Source of the DNA: Symsagittifera roscoffensis
Taxonomy: Eukaryota > Xenacoelomorpha > Acoela > Convolutidae
Reading direction: 5' to 3'
Assembly (NCBI RefSeq): GCF_963678635.1
Contig: NC_087066.1
Location: 1,258,201 to 1,322,200 of the forward strand
Length of the DNA: 64,000 bases
This document shows, in pieces, positions 33,475 through 47,200 of this stretch (position 1 is the first letter of the stretch; every line of letters starts with the position of its first letter). A model generated the notes under the pieces. The model ran no database searches. It saw only the letters and a program-made list of their open reading frames with translations, and was not told where the DNA came from. Position numbers and translations under genes: made by a program.

Positions 33475-35041
33475 ACCACACTAGTATCCTGTTCTATCTT
33501 ATCAAGACTACTGAAACAAAACACCAACAGCACATCGATAAACAACAGCATCAAACAGCAAAGATTAAGCCAAGTTTGCGTTGAATATACCAGACAAGGA
33601 GATCATTTCATTCAAAGGAGTTGCATGTGCTGCATTTCAATATGTGTATTCTGCATAGATTCTAGATTATTACACGTCTTATTAAAGGGAACAGGGCCAA
33701 TTTTTGCAATGACGGAGGGTTTTCGGCTAAAATACATTGGGCTCTCAAAAAAAGAAGAAGCCGTTTGTTTTGCCGTCAAAGCAGTTTCAATTTTTTTATT
33801 TGATCAGCTTCAATATATTGTGTAAATTAGAACCTGAAGGAAAACTGAGGTTAATTATGATATGCAATTTAAGTTGTTAAGAAGTTTTCCACCGAGATCT
33901 AGAAAATATTAAGTTTTCTATAAGGTGATTCGAACTGTCTACAGAAAACTATCGGCCGGGCTTACGTCTAATATGAAGCCATCTATGAAGCTACTGGGAG
34001 GATTTTTTTGTATAAACTGTTCAGACAGTCACTCATGGCTACTTGAGAATTGAGAAAGTGAGCTTCACCTGGACCGAAACTTTTGCATAAAATTTTTCAT
34101 GAAAAGGGGCTGAATAAGCCCAGATTTTAGTATTCCTGAGCCAAGGACACCTGAACGAGTAAAAGTGTTACCGTATGCGGGCATCTTCTACAAATTTGTT
34201 CACTCCTGCGCTTATTCAGCTAAAAAACATCATGTTAGGTCTCAAAAGACATAAAATGCGTGATAACCAGTGAGAACTGGAAGCATTGCACACTGTTGCA
34301 ATAGACGCCACAATTCAGAGGTCATTACGGATTTTGCACTTCAATTAAAAGTTAATCTACCGACTATATCTAAAAAGAAAGAATGTGAGGAGGGAACTGT
34401 TTCTCTGCCAATTAGCCATCAATTATAGAACGGGCTTCACTCACACATAGGTTTAATTTAAAAACATTCGCTTTTGTTTAGGGGTGCGGACTTTTCGAAA
34501 AATTGATCAGGCCCGAGTTTGGAGCCTCCTTTGAACTTGAAAACACTTCCTCATGAAGTCAATACTAAAACAAACTATACAGCAGAGAAACCCTAACAAT
34601 TAAAACGAATCAATGCCTAGGAAACCGAATAGGGTAATTTTTCTTGGAAATAAAGTGAGAAAGAGAAAGTGGAGGTGCACTAAGGCTCCTTACGATCGGT
34701 TAGACAAACAATTGTGTCTTCAAGATAATTATCACCATATTGCAATCTCGGTTCAAACTGGACACAGTTTTGCTCCATATATTCATTGAAACCATATATT
34801 AAAAATCTTGATTGCTACCATCTTTTTGATCCACAAGCATCTGCTTAGCTTATTCATTATCGCATCCTCGCAAATGCCACAGAAGATGGATTGCAGAAAG
34901 AAAATCTCATTCTTTGTCTTAGTATCAAAATTTAAAAAAGTTCTTAACATAATTCAAAAAAAATTCATCCAATTGGCTAACGACCTAACTCAACAAATCT
35001 CAAAAACAACCCGCATATAGGAAAAAAGAAAACAAATCGAT
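33475..35041. other. 3' side of the receptor gene, then intergenic DNA
   Basis: Presumed 3' untranslated region without a strong poly(A) signal; ATTAAA occurs near 33682. The remainder holds no recognised gene. Confidence 0.4.
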
Positions 35042-35565
35042 TACAAGACTGCTTGTATCAGGGCAAAGCCCTGAATGTTCTGAGTGCCTTTTAAGGTTTA
35101 TGGAGCAGTGACAACATTAAAAAATTACGTGAAATAAAACAAAATGAAAGTTTTTTTTTTCTCTAAAATTTGTAATTTTTTATGAAAATCATCCCCCCAC
35201 ACGCCATATAAAGTACAAACGGATAAACTTTGCTCCTTGTAACAAATCAATTATGTGCAAATAAGCTTCTTTCAACCAATTTGGAACGATTTCTAAGAGG
35301 GATTAGCTCTCCGCTCACGCGTTAATAGCGCGAAGTATATCGCGCGTTAATTGTCCCACATTGGCCAAAATGGCAATTTTTAAACCCCGTAATTTTACAA
35401 AAAATGGTCACCGGTAAAATATCTTTTCCAGTTTGAGATATCAGGACAACAATACCTTTTGATTGATATAAAACAATTCCGTCAAAAATGGCTAGTTAAA
35501 AAACCGAAATTTGTCTGAAGAAAAAAAACCCACCCCGAGCACAAATAATCCTTTACTTTCATAAT
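35042..35565 (+). repeat. R1 interspersed repeat, near-full copy
   Basis: Runs from ACAAGACTGCTTGTATCAGG through the hairpin core (about 35318-35352) to CCACCCCGAGCACAAA. Immediately followed by family R2. Confidence 0.8.
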
Positions 35566-36270
35566 TAATAAATTTTTGTGTTCTAAAAACTTGTAAAAAT
35601 AATTGATTCCCATTTTACATTCAGACAACGAAATTGGACTTAAATGGATTTAAATCCCTTTTTTCTCGCCAAAACAAAATGCATTATAATTCATTTGTAA
35701 TCCATGATAATGGATTTCTATATAAGTTGGAAATCACATTAAAATGGATTTTAGTCCACTTTTTTTTTGTTTCGCGCGTCGGAAATTCAGCATTTATCAA
35801 GTGAGTTATGCGGAAGTTTTGCAAAGCGAATGTACGGCCTAATCCATTTCTAAACCTAAACTCAAATTGCAAAAAGATTCCGTTAAGCTCCCCCCCCCCT
35901 AGCATTTGCCTCTTTGCTCCCTTTCAATCCCCTAACGTTTTTCCTTTGCTCCTCTCCCTCCTCACTGAGCCCCCCTCCCAATTCACCTGAACCTGCCCTC
36001 CTCTTCCACCTGAAGCCACCCCCACCACTGAACCCCTCCCCCACCTGAACCCACTCCCTCCCCCACCTGAACCCACCCCACTGAATACAAAAACTAACAA
36101 AAATATCAAGTTAGGCAGAAAAAAATTAAATTGTACAACAAGTAACCAACGTAAACAATTTTAGTTTAAAATATAAAAAAAGACTTTGTGTGTTGAAATT
36201 AGCATCCCCATCTGAAATTAGTATCCCCACCTGAAATTGGTTGAAAGGAACAAATTTCAGTTTTTGAGTA
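35566..36270 (+). repeat. Composite repeat R2 with C-rich minisatellite
   Basis: Contains AAATGGATTTAAATCC, AATGCATTATAATTCATTTG and TTTCGCGCGTCG. It then runs into a C-rich minisatellite of CCCCCACCTGAACCCA-like units (about 35960-36090) and an AAAATATCAAGTTAGGC tail. It is repeated at 36735-37310 and, inverted, at 52700-53225, each time abutting an R1 copy, so R1+R2 may be one larger composite unit. Confidence 0.7.
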
Positions 36271-36279
36271 AAATAAAAA

Positions 36280-37640
36280 GTTTATGGAGCAGTAATAACA
36301 TTTAAAAAATTAAAAGAAATAAAACAAAATAAAATTTTTTTAAATAAAATTTGAATTTTTTTAAATAAAAATCATCCCCCACACGCCTTATAAAGTACAA
36401 ACGGTTAAAATTTGCTCCTTGTAACAAATCAATTATGGCAAATAAGTTTCTTTCAACCAATTTGGAACGATTTCTAAGAGGGCTTAACTCTCCGCTTACG
36501 CGTTAAAAGCGCGAAATATATCGCGCGTTAATTGTCCCATATTGGCCAAAATGGCAATTTTTAAACCCCTGTAACTTTACAAAAATTGGTCACCGGTAAA
36601 ATATCTTTTCAAGTTTGAGATCAGGACAACAATACCTTTTGATCGATATAAAACAAATCCGTCAAAAATAGCTAGTTAAAAAGTCGAAATTTGTCTGAAG
36701 AAAAAAACCCACCCCGAGACAAATTTTCCGTTACTTTTGTTATTAATGGATTTTCGTGTTCGAAAAAGTTGTAAAAACAATGGATTACCATTTTACGTTC
36801 AATCAACAAAATTGGACTAAAAATGGATTTAAATCCATTTTTTCTCGCCAAAACAAAATGCAATATAATTCATTTGGAATCCATGGTAATGGATTTTTAC
36901 ATAAGTTGAAATCACATTAAAATGGATTTTAGTCCACTTTATTCTTGTTTCGCGCGTCGTGCAAAATTTTGCAACAAATTCTAAATTTATCAAGTGAATT
37001 ATGCAGAAACCACTCCCTCCCCCACTTGAACCCACCCCACTGAAAACACCCCCCTGAATACACTCCCTGAATAGAACCCCCCCTCCACTGAAGCCCCCTC
37101 CCCCCACCTTAACAAACCACCACCTGAACAGCCTCTCCTAAACCACTGCCTCCCCACCTGAACCCCCCCCCCCCACTGAACCCCCGGGGAGGTTTGTTGT
37201 AAATGGGCAAACGCTAGGGGTTAATGGAAGGGTGAATAGTCCACCTCCAACTTTATCCCCCCTACCAAAAAAACTTCTAATAATTTACCAAAAATGTTTA
37301 AAAAACAAATTTCAGTTTTTGAGTAATTTAAAAAGTAACAAAAATATCAAGTTAGGTTAGGCAGAAAAAAATAAATTGAACAACAAGTAACCAACGTAAA
37401 CAATTTTAATTTAAAATATAGAAAAGACTTTATGTCTGTTGAAACTAGCATCCCCACCTGAAATTAGTATCCCCACCTGAAATTTGATGAAATGAACAAA
37501 TTTCAGTTTTTGAGTAACAAAAAAAGAAACAAAAATATCAAGTTAGGCCGAAAAAAGTTAAATTGAACGACAAGTAACCAACGTAATCAATTTTAAGTTA
37601 AAATGTAGAAAAGACTTTATGTCTGTTGAAATTAGCATCC
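36280..37640 (+). repeat. Second R1+R2 composite plus ~205-bp tail repeats
   Basis: R1 at 36280-36740 and R2 at about 36735-37310. The tail segment (TATCAAGTTAGGC ... AGCATCCCCACCTGAAATTAG) is then repeated in tandem at about 37330-37520 and 37530-37640. Confidence 0.7.
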
Positions 37641-37924
37641 CAATCAAGTGGAAAAAAATTGTTTACAATTTATTTTCATTATCAGTGTCCACAAAATTGA
37701 AAAAAAATCGATTATAATGGATGAAAAAAGGATTTTGTTGCCTCGAAAAAAAGTAATAGAATAATTCATTTTTAATTGATTATAAGTGATTTGTTTCCGC
37801 TTTTGTGGACTTTGAAAAGGAAACTCAATTATAATCAATTTTAACTCATAAAACTCCAATGCAGGAAGGTTTGAATAGAAATTTATGCATGCCTACGCGT
37901 ATCAGTTTTCGACTGCCTCTCAAG
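37641..37924. repeat. AT-rich tract of degenerate TAATTGATTATAA units
   Basis: Short near-palindromic AT words (ATTATAATGG, AATTGATTATAAG). Similar tracts occur at 57100-57660 and 58560-58790. Confidence 0.5.
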
Positions 37925-38825
37925 GAAAATGGAGCAGTAATAACAAGAAAAAATAAAATAAAAATAATTTTTTTTTATTTGAAACTTTTCGTAAAAATTA
38001 TCCGCTTGCACGCCATGTAGCGTACAAAGTGAAAAATTTCACTAATAACGAATCAGTTTTGGCAAATAATCCTCTTCGAACCAATTTGCAACGATTTCTA
38101 AGACGGATTAAATTTCTGCTTACGCGTTAAGAGTGAAATATATCGCGCGTTAATTGACTCAAAATGACAAAAATGGCATTGTTTAGACCCCCATAACTTT
38201 GCAAAAAATGATCACAGGTAAAATTAATTTTTTTCAATTTTAAGCTGGGGACAACAATATTTATTTGATAAATTTTCGTCAAAATGGCTAGTTAAAAAGT
38301 CGGAGTTTGTCTGAAATAAAACCACCCCGAACACCAATATTCTGTTAATTTTGTTAGAAAAATCAGGCCATTAAGCTCCAACCATAAAATTATGTCATAA
38401 CAAGCCTTTTGTACAGCCCAAAAAATTCATAGGAAAGATGAATCTACAAAAATTAGCGCAAAATTTAAAAAAAATAATTTTTGGCAAATATTTTGGGCTT
38501 AATATTGTGAAAATCGTCCCCCCACACGCCATATAAAAAACAAAGTGATAAATTTCGCTCGTTGTAACAAATCAGTTCTGGCAAATAAGCTTCTTTCAAC
38601 CAATTTGGAACACTTTTTAGGCGGATTAAATCTCCGCTTACGCGTTAATAGCCCAAACTAGCCAAAATAGCAATCTTTAAACCCCCATAACTTTGCGAAA
38701 AAAAATCACAGGTAAAATATCTTTTCATTTTTAAGCCCAAGACAACAGTACCTTTTGAATTATATTCAAAAAATCCCGTCAAAAATGGCCAGTTAAAAAG
38801 TCGAAATTTGTCTGAGGAAAAAAAC
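37925..38825 (+). repeat. Two partial R1 copies
   Basis: 37925-38345 and 38510-38825 both run from the AGCAGTAATAACA or CACACGCCATATAAA region to GTCGAAATTTGTCTGA, with diverged hairpin cores. Confidence 0.7.
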
Positions 38826-39188
38826 ACTAAAACGGTTCAAATCATATGGCTCAAAACAACGGAAGGAAAAAGACTCAACTGTTGTTTTTTTGTACATCAT
38901 TTAACTGTGTCTTACTCCTCAATTTTGAGCTAATTGATTTAATACGTTTTAGCGGTTTTATTTTGGCTTGAATATTCACAAAATGAATTGCATTGCTTAA
39001 ATGCCGGTAAAAATCAAAGCAAATTTTATCATCATCTTTTTTTAACCGAAGATAACCGAATTTGAAAGAAAAGAGTACGAAAATTCGAGTCTGAGTTAGT
39101 TTTACCCGAGTATTTCAAATCAAGACTATAGAAATTTCTTCAGCGCACAATGCAATGAAATTTTCATTAACTGCAAAAGCGTTTGATT

Positions 39189-39759
39189 GGATCAATTGAG
39201 CAATCTCCCCCCCATTCTCGCGTGGGGGGGAGATAGCTCAATAGGTACTTGAGGCATGTTTATAACCACTTGAAAATAGTTTGAATGACATGAAATCATA
39301 AAACATATTTTCCAACGAATGTGGAAAGCCAAAATTTACGATGAAAAAGCTCTAAAGTTTCATTTAGATTGAAAAAAGAATCAATAAAACAAGCATAAAA
39401 AGCGACTTTTTTCTTTCTTAAAATGACAAAAAAACTTTTTGCGAACAATATTAAGGTGCTGCGGAGAACCGTTTTTGCTATTCAGATACAAGTCTAGAGC
39501 ACCAGCGTTCTTCGATGAGGCTATGGTCGCCTAAACAAAATTTTGCAAAAAAAAAAACTTTGCAAAAAAAAAAATTTTGCAAAATTTTTCTCGATACTCA
39601 TGTAAGATAAACTTCGTTCGGTCAATTGATTGCGTGCTATAAACAAATCATCCATCTACTTGCGTTTGCTGTTGTCTTTTTGTAGAGTTTATTCGTGTTT
39701 GCTGGGGGGGGGAGATAGCTCAATTGGTCATTACGGGGGGGAGATTGCTCAATTGATCC
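39189..39759. mobile_element. 571-bp MITE with hAT-like features
   Basis: 25-bp perfect terminal inverted repeats start GGATCAATTGAGCAATCTCC and end in seven C (39189-39213), mirrored at 39735-39759. GTTTGATT flanks both ends (39181-39188 and 39760-39767), an exact 8-bp target duplication. Internal copies of GGGGGGGAGATAGCTCAAT lie just inside both ends. There is no transposase ORF. The 8-bp duplication fits the hAT superfamily. Confidence 0.92.
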
Positions 39760-39871
39760 GTTTGATTTATCTTCAGAAATTGCTAAGACAATGAAGCCTC
39801 AAAAAAACTAAAAAACACCCGAACTTGGATTTACCATGAACTTGTCATATTAGAGAATTAGACTTTTCCAG

Positions 39872-40081
39872 GTTTCTGATAATATCATTCGGGTTCAGGA
39901 AACAGATCTGAAAATTTGGAAGTTTGCAAAAGCAACTGATTGGGGCGTCGAAATGGAAAAATCTAACAAAAACTGGGAAGAACTATCCAAACAAGAATTT
40001 GCAGATTTTATCCAGAGACTTTTGTCGCTTGGAAAGAGAGGAGTAAACAGAGAAAGTGAATTGAATCGCAAAAGATGTTGA
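39872..40081 (+). CDS. Possible terminal exon (70 codons) of an unidentified gene
   Basis: Follows a good acceptor (GACTTTTCCAG) and is open for 69 residues to TGA, with protein-like composition (for example ETDLKIWKFAKATDWGVEME and WEELSKQEFADFIQRLL). It has no ATG at its start, so it would be a 3' exon. The family is not recognised and no upstream exon was found. It lies 112 bp right of the hAT-like MITE. Confidence 0.35.
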   Translation, partial: VSDNIIRVQETDLKIWKFAKATDWGVEMEKSNKNWEELSKQEFADFIQRLLSLGKRGVNRESELNRKRC

Positions 40082-40553
40082 ATAAGCAGACATTTAGGTC
40101 AGTGATAAAAAGCAGAGACACCGTCTGATTCATAGAGCTCCTGCACACTTTTTGATTGCGACATGTTTGTTTCTATCTAAGCAAACTTATAAGGAATTGA
40201 GCTGAAGCGTCATCTGGACAAAGTGAGTGGGAGTATATATCTTCGCAAATTCAAATAATGCTTAAGTAATACTGGTGAAAATCTGTGAGAAAATAATAAT
40301 TGTGAAATGAAAATATCAAGTTTGAGCTAACTTTCTCTATCTACCCTGCACATCTAACAAATAACAAATAACTACGTTTCAAATAATCAGATCAGTTTTT
40401 TCTTGATTATGGAGATTCTTTTGGAATGGAACGTTTCTTAATCAGCAGTTTGTGGGTGAGTCGCATCTCTTATTGAGTCTTTGTAGATTGACATTTGAGT
40501 CAGTTATTGTTGCCTGTGTGTGATTTCGAAGTTGTTGCTGCTTTTGCGACTGT

Positions 40554-40892
40554 GTGACTTTGAGTGCTTGTATGACCTCAGTGTGGTGTGGTTGGGTGTG
40601 GTCTGTCTATCTGCGCACTATGTCCTTCTGGGCCACTATTCTGGGGTTGGGTCCACAGTGGAGACACTTGCGCAAAGTGCCCTGTCTCAAAATAGCAGAC
40701 ACCACACTCCCCACCCCACCACCCCCACTCTCCTCACCCTCGCCCCCATTACCACCTCCCCCTTCCACAGTTGTACCAGCAGTGGGCACAGGGCAGCAGA
40801 AGGGAGGGTCCAGGGAGTCCACCACTACTTCCAACACCTGCTCCTCCGCCGCCATGATGAACCTAAATCATCAAGCGCATCAGAATCAATAA
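40554..40892 (+). CDS. Possible terminal exon with Pro/Ser-rich tail
   Basis: A GC-rich island in AT-rich DNA. In this frame a hydrophobic/aromatic segment (CGWVWSVYLRTMSFWATILG) is followed by a basic stretch, a proline-rich run and a polar tail ending at TAA, with AATAAA overlapping the stop. It looks like a last transmembrane segment plus cytoplasmic tail. The W.W...T...W spacing loosely recalls a Frizzled seventh helix but has two extra residues. The other two frames and the minus strand are also open across part of the island, so the call is weak. Confidence 0.3.
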   Translation: MTLSACMTSVWCGWVWSVYLRTMSFWATILGLGPQWRHLRKVPCLKIADTTLPTPPPPLSSPSPPLPPPPSTVVPAVGTGQQKGGSRESTTTSNTCSSAAMMNLNHQAHQNQ

Positions 40893-41260
40893 AAAACCAC
40901 AATCGCAGCCAATGATTTCATGGCTCTTTCCCAATGAAAGTTCCCCCAGAAATGAATTTCCACCCATAATAGAAAAACCTTGCTATGGTGCGGCCATATA
41001 TTTTGTTCCGACTTTTCGAAGATGAACTTTGATCAAGGTCGTTTTTTAGGCATGATCAATCTCATTTAGACTGCATAACATGAAATTTGACGAGAGGCTA
41101 GCCACCAAATTGGAGCGTTATTTAGCTATAGTTAGCAATAATTCTGGCAATTTTGTTCCAATTCATTTGCCGTACCTGAAAAATAACAGATAATTTAGAC
41201 AAAAAGTAGAAAAAAAAAGTAGAAAGAGTTAATTCCGATATGGCCCCCAATCCAATGTGA

Positions 41261-44200
41261 TCATCTGATCCTAGAGTACCTCTCGTAGTTAATCAGTCGA
41301 CGCAGTCTCTTCTTCACAGCCCAATCGTCCGAACACTTTCCTCCCACAATGACTCGGTCGTTGAGGTTGTTTGTTGTGCTGAAAGACACAACCAGATTTG
41401 TGTATGTTTGTATGTCTCATTGAACTCAGAAAATAACAAAACTCAGCTATAGTTGCTTTAGAACAGTCTTATGGTGTAAAGCTTATTGTTCCGACTTTCG
41501 ATAATAAAGAAACGGAATATTTGGGCTCGGGGTGGGTTTTTTTCTTCAAAAAAATAATATAAGTTATGGGGGTTTGGAGATTGGGATTTTGGCCAATTTG
41601 GGACTATTAACGCGCGATAAATTTCGCGCTATTACCGCGTTAGCGTAGATTTAATCCGTCTTAAAAATCGTTCCAACTGGTTGAAAGAAGCTTATTTGAC
41701 ATAATTGGTTTGTTACAAGGAGCGATGTCTATCCTTTCGTACCTAATAAGGCGTGTGGGATGAGTGGGATGAGTTTCACTGAAAAATTTCAAGTTTTTGA
41801 AATTTTTTTTTTTTTACAATGTATTTTTTAAGGTTATTACTGCTTCTGAAACCTTAAAAGGCAGTCGGAACACTCAAGGCTTCGCGCTGATACGAGCAGT
41901 CTTTTTTTTTACATTTATTGTTCGTAGCGAAAGTAATGGAATATTTGTGCTCGGGGTGGTTTTTTCTTCAGACAAGTTTCGACTTTTTCACTAGCCATTT
42001 TTCACGGAATTTTTTAACATCATCCAAACATCATTCGAATTTATTGCTGTCCTGATCTTAAGTTTAAAAAGGTGTTTTACCTATGATCCTTTTTCGTAAA
42101 ATGTAGGGGTTTCAAGATAATCATTTTGGTCAATTTCGTACAATTAACGCACGATATATTTCGCGCAATTAACGCGTAAGCGGAGATTTAAACCGTCGTA
42201 GAAATCAATCTCAATGGGTTAAAGGAAGCTTATTTGCCAAAACGGATTCGTTATTAGAAGCGAAATCTATTATTTTGTGCTTATTTGGCGTGTGGTAGGA
42301 TATTTTTAACAAAAAGTCTGCTTTTATCAATCATAAAAACAAGACTGCTCGTATCAAGGCGAGCCCTGAATGTTCCTCTTTTAAGGTCTATGGAATGGAG
42401 CAGTATAACATGAAATAATTAAATGTAATAAAATCAATTGAGATTTTTTTATAAAAACATCCCCCCACACGCCATTTTAAGTACAAAGTGATAAATTTTG
42501 CTTCTATTAACACAGCAATTATGGCACATAGGTTTCCTTGAACCAATTTGAAACAATTTCTAAGACGGATTCAATTTCCGCTTTCGCGTTATTAGCGCGA
42601 AATATATCGCGCGTTAATTGTCCAAAATTGATCAAAATGGCATCGTTAAACCCCCATTACTTTACAAAAAATGATCACAGGTAAAATATCTTTTCATATT
42701 TAAGCTCAAAACAGCAATAGCTTTTGAATGATAAAAAATCTGCCAAAAATGGCTAGTTAAAAAGTCAAAATTTGTCTGCAGAAAAAAAACCCACCCGAGC
42801 ACAAATAGAAGTTTAGGGCAAAAACTTGACTGTTCTGATTGCTCCTTGAAGCTCTTTTGATTCAAAAAAAGCAATAAAATCATTTAAAAAAGGAAAAAAT
42901 AAGCGACTCGTTTTTTTTCTTCGTTTGATCCTCGCGCAAACTATCTGTAATACATAAGGATGTTTTAGCATCTTTTTTTTGTAAAATTATGACCAGTCGT
43001 GTCAAATCTTAGGCATCCCAGACAAATTCCTTTTCTATAATTTTAGTCAAAAGGCCTAGAATTTCACATATAAAATCATCCCAGTCATAATCTTCCGCCA
43101 TTTTATTCATCCTGAAGCTAGATATTGCATATGTGTTAAGACTTATCATTGTAAGCAATTGTTGCGTCTATTCATGAGGATGAGTTTAATACAACATATT
43201 AAAAAGGGAGCAATACCATTAATATATCATGAAAGGTTAAAATAAGGCAAGTAGTTAATTGGCAGCTAAAAATGCTATTTTGGTCCAATAAACCTTGTTT
43301 CGAATATTTTCCTTATTTTGTCATAGAATCCATTTTTATGGCAAAATGGAACAGTCAAGAAAGGATAACAAGAGTGCTCGTATCAGGGCGAAGCCCTGAA
43401 TGCTCCGACTGCCCCTAAGGTTTATGGAGCAGTAATAACATAAAAAACATTAAAAAAATAAATGAAATAAAAAAAAACGAATTTGTTTTTCTAAATTTAA
43501 TTTTTTTTCTATGAAAATTATCACCGCACAAGCCGAATACAGTAAAAAACAATAGATTTCGCTCCTTGAAACAAATCAGTTATGGCAAATAAGCTTTTCT
43601 CAACCAATTTGGAGCGATTTCTAGGACTGATTAAATCTTCGCTTACGCGTTAATAGCGCGAATTAGGTCGCGCGTTAATTGTCCCTAAATGACCAAAATG
43701 ACAATCTTTAAACCCCCACGACTTTACCGAAAAAAATCACACGTAAAATATCATTTCAAATGTAAGCTCAGAACAACGATACCTTTTGAATGATAAAAAA
43801 ACTTCCGTCAAAACTGGCTAGTTAAAAAGTCGAATTTTGTCTAAAAAAAAACCACCCGAGCTCAAGTATTCCGTTACTTTCATATCCAAAGTCGGAAAAA
43901 CAAGACTGCTCGTATCATGGTGAAGCCATGAATGTTCCGACTGCATTTTAACGTTTATGGAGCAGTAATAACATTTAAAAAGTTAAATTTATTCGTAAAA
44001 ATGATTTTTTTTTTCAAATTTGAAATTTTTATGAAAGTCATCCCTCCACACGCCATATAAAGTACAAAAGGACAGATTTTGCTCCTAGTAATAAATCAAT
44101 TATGGCAAATAAATTTCTTTCCACCGGTTTGCAACGATTTCTAAGACGGATTAAATCTACGCGTACGCGTTAATAGCGCGAAATATATCCAGCGCTAATT

Positions 44201-47200
44201 GTCCCAAATTGGCCAATATGGCAATCTTTAAACCGCCGTAACAATACAAAAAATGATCACAGGTGAAATATCTTTTGAAATTTGAGCTCAGGATTAACCT
44301 TGCAACAATCCGGTGTCGTGAAAAATGTAATATATTGACTCTGCCTGCAGTTTAGTCCCAGCCTCAAAACCTTTTGATGGGACGCTAGTTGTTTGGCAGC
44401 AGGGATCCTAGCAACTTTATTAGTATAACGTTAGCCAGTTTGTCATGTTTTTTAATCGATGAAATTGAAACGCTGCCAAATTGTTTTCCCATTCACGGAT
44501 GCATTGCTTGCCTTCTTGTCTTTCATTTATTCTTAATTTTAGTCTAGCTCGTTTTTGTTTTGATATCAAAATAGTTGCTCAGAATTGGTCATTTTTTCAA
44601 AAGAAAGTTATTTTACAGCGAAAATCTTAGCTTTCATTATTTGCATGAGTGATTTCGTAGATTGAAAGACGTGTTTTTTTTTTAATTTTTCCTTGATTTA
44701 AATGGCTTCAAAATAAAACATTTTGCCTGGATTGGCTTTGTCTTGGAATATATATTTTGTCTATGACTTTATCTGAGACATGTTTTTTTTCTGGAAAGGT
44801 TTTGACTGTCCACCCTCATTTCAATTGGGAATACAAAAACACAAAATATTGAAACCCAAAATATTTTCAAACCCCCGCAATTTTACGAAACCTAATCACA
44901 GGTTTTTAAAAAAAGATTTAAGGCTGAGCACAAGACAACGACAATTTTCAATTGAAAAAAAAAGCAAACATAAATTTCTAGCTAATTTTTTTTTCAAAAG
45001 TGGGAACATTAATTTTTTTCAGGCGTACAATCGGAAAAAGTACAAATTACAACCCGATCATAAGCCTGGAGAGAACGTCATTAGACCTTAATGTTAAATA
45101 GTGAGAAAACTAAACTACAGGGTCAAACAGTCATATAGAAACATGGAAAAATAGATAGGCATTGCGCTGCTGACGAAAAGTTTAATTATGAAGTTGACGA
45201 TTTAGTAAAGTATATTTTGCAGAAAAACACCGCTGCCGAATCAGGTAAATAAGAGAAGATATTACAGCGAACTATCTGAAACAGCTTGAAGGTGAAAGAG
45301 ACACTCGCATTGTCCAATAGATAGAACCGATGGTTTTTATTGGCTAGAATTTAATGGTCTTAGCTCGTCTGCTCATTTGTTGACTGTGTATTTGAACCAG
45401 CCAAGTTTTGCGTCATTTGTGTTAGAAACTTAATTCAATTTTGTAACTATTACATGTTTTCGTGAGGATCATGCAAATGATCAAAATGATGGCTGCTTTT
45501 TTATAAATAACTGAAAAGTATCTGACCTGATGCTATCTGTTGAGGTGTTGTTGCGTTTAGTTGTGCTGTCGTGCAGTCTGTCATATTTGGCTGTTTGTGT
45601 AGTTGTTGATCCATTCAGGTGTCCTTTTTTGTTAAGCTTACTTGTGCAGCTGCTGCTCATGTTGGTCCCCACCCCATTTTTCAGTTGAGTCGCCGTGAAA
45701 TGTGAGGGTGGGGCTGTGCTGATGTTGTTGTTGCTGTTGTTGTTGATGTTAGTGCAGATTGTGTCGAGGCCTGTGGGTGGGACGATGGGGATCATGTGGT
45801 CATCTGATGCAAGAGGGGTTGGGTGTGGCAATTGTTGCTGTTTGTTTGTGTTGTTTAGGTTGTAGACTATCACTAGTGGCAGTATGCGTGCCAGCTGCTC
45901 GTAGCACTCCTCCTCCACCCCGTCTCGAACACTGTTATCACCACTGTTCGCGTCCCTCTTGTCTACAAAGTCGAACACGCTTTACCTCTTCTCAAAATTA
46001 TCCCAATACAAAGTCTGGGACAACAAGCCAACGAGACTTAGGCCGAAGAGATTTCAAGCCGAACTTTGAAAATTTTCCAAAATTTTAAGGACACTAAAAT
46101 TGATCCTTGTAACCTTAGGTGATAAAAACTGGCATCCGGCCGGATTGGCATCATGATAGTGATGTACATATATACATATTTATAACTATTGATATAATTT
46201 AAAATACAGGTCAACTGACCTTGAGAGCTACGGCGAGTCCGTGCGGCTAGGAGCGTACGGTGTGCAGATTTGAGAAATGAATTATGTTTCAGTTAACTTC
46301 TATTTTCTTATTGAGATACCACCTCAGCCGCCAATCCGTACGGTTTCAATAAAGATCATATTCCACGGTATGGCATTACGCAGCCAGCAGGATACAGAAA
46401 CCAGCAGAGCATTCAACCGTTCTGGCGGAAGGCAATGGCGGAATCGCCTATGGAATAGGGAAAATGGACATAGAAAAGCGTATTGTTCTTCGTGCAAAAT
46501 CACATGTCATAGAAGCAAAGGAACCAATTTCTGAAATAGAAATTACCGGTGAAACCGAGGCGGAAAAACAAAAACGAGACATACGAAACCAGGAAAAAAA
46601 GTCAACTGGGAAAATCAAACAACAAGAGTTCCAGAACGAAGACCAACGTGCAACAATTTCACGTGGGACGAAGCAGATGAGAAGGTGAGAAGTTATATCT
46701 TTTTGTGTCTAGTGGCAGAAGGTCAAAGGCATCTATAACACAAACGCCTGGACTCGAGATACATGCAATATCATTTAAAGAGTAGATCCAGATATTGGAA
46801 AACATTTGTCACAACGAGGATATTTGCATTCGAAAGAAACAAAATCATCTGCCGAAAACAACGGAAGAATGAATCCTTAGAACAATTCCATGCGGGTTTA
46901 GTAGAGCTAGCGGCACGGCCGACTGCGGTAACAGAGAGGACGAACGGGTCCGCGACATGTTCACTGCACATATGACAAATGAGAAAATCACTGAAGAACT
47001 ACTAGCAGATGAAAGGTAATCACAAAGAGCCTATGAATACGCGATGAGAGGAGAAAAAGGAAGAGAACACAATAGGACCATAAAAACCAATCCATTCGGT
47101 CCAACAAACTCACCGACTAGTAAACAAGAACCCATAGGATACATACAGCCACGCGGACGTCAGTCTGACATTACATGGAGAGGAGAGTCGGACCGAAAGG

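Noticed and set aside
39189-39759. CRISPR-like or riboswitch reading of the G/C-run repeats
   Set aside because: Only four copies in inverted pairs with an 8-bp TSD; a MITE explains all of it, and the genome is eukaryotic.
44780-45091. 103-aa plus-strand ORF
   Set aside because: Lys/Phe/Asn-rich, AT-driven composition in intronic DNA, no domain.
46771-46971. Minus-strand ORFs in the decayed gypsy element
   Set aside because: Antisense to recognisable gag and integrase remnants.
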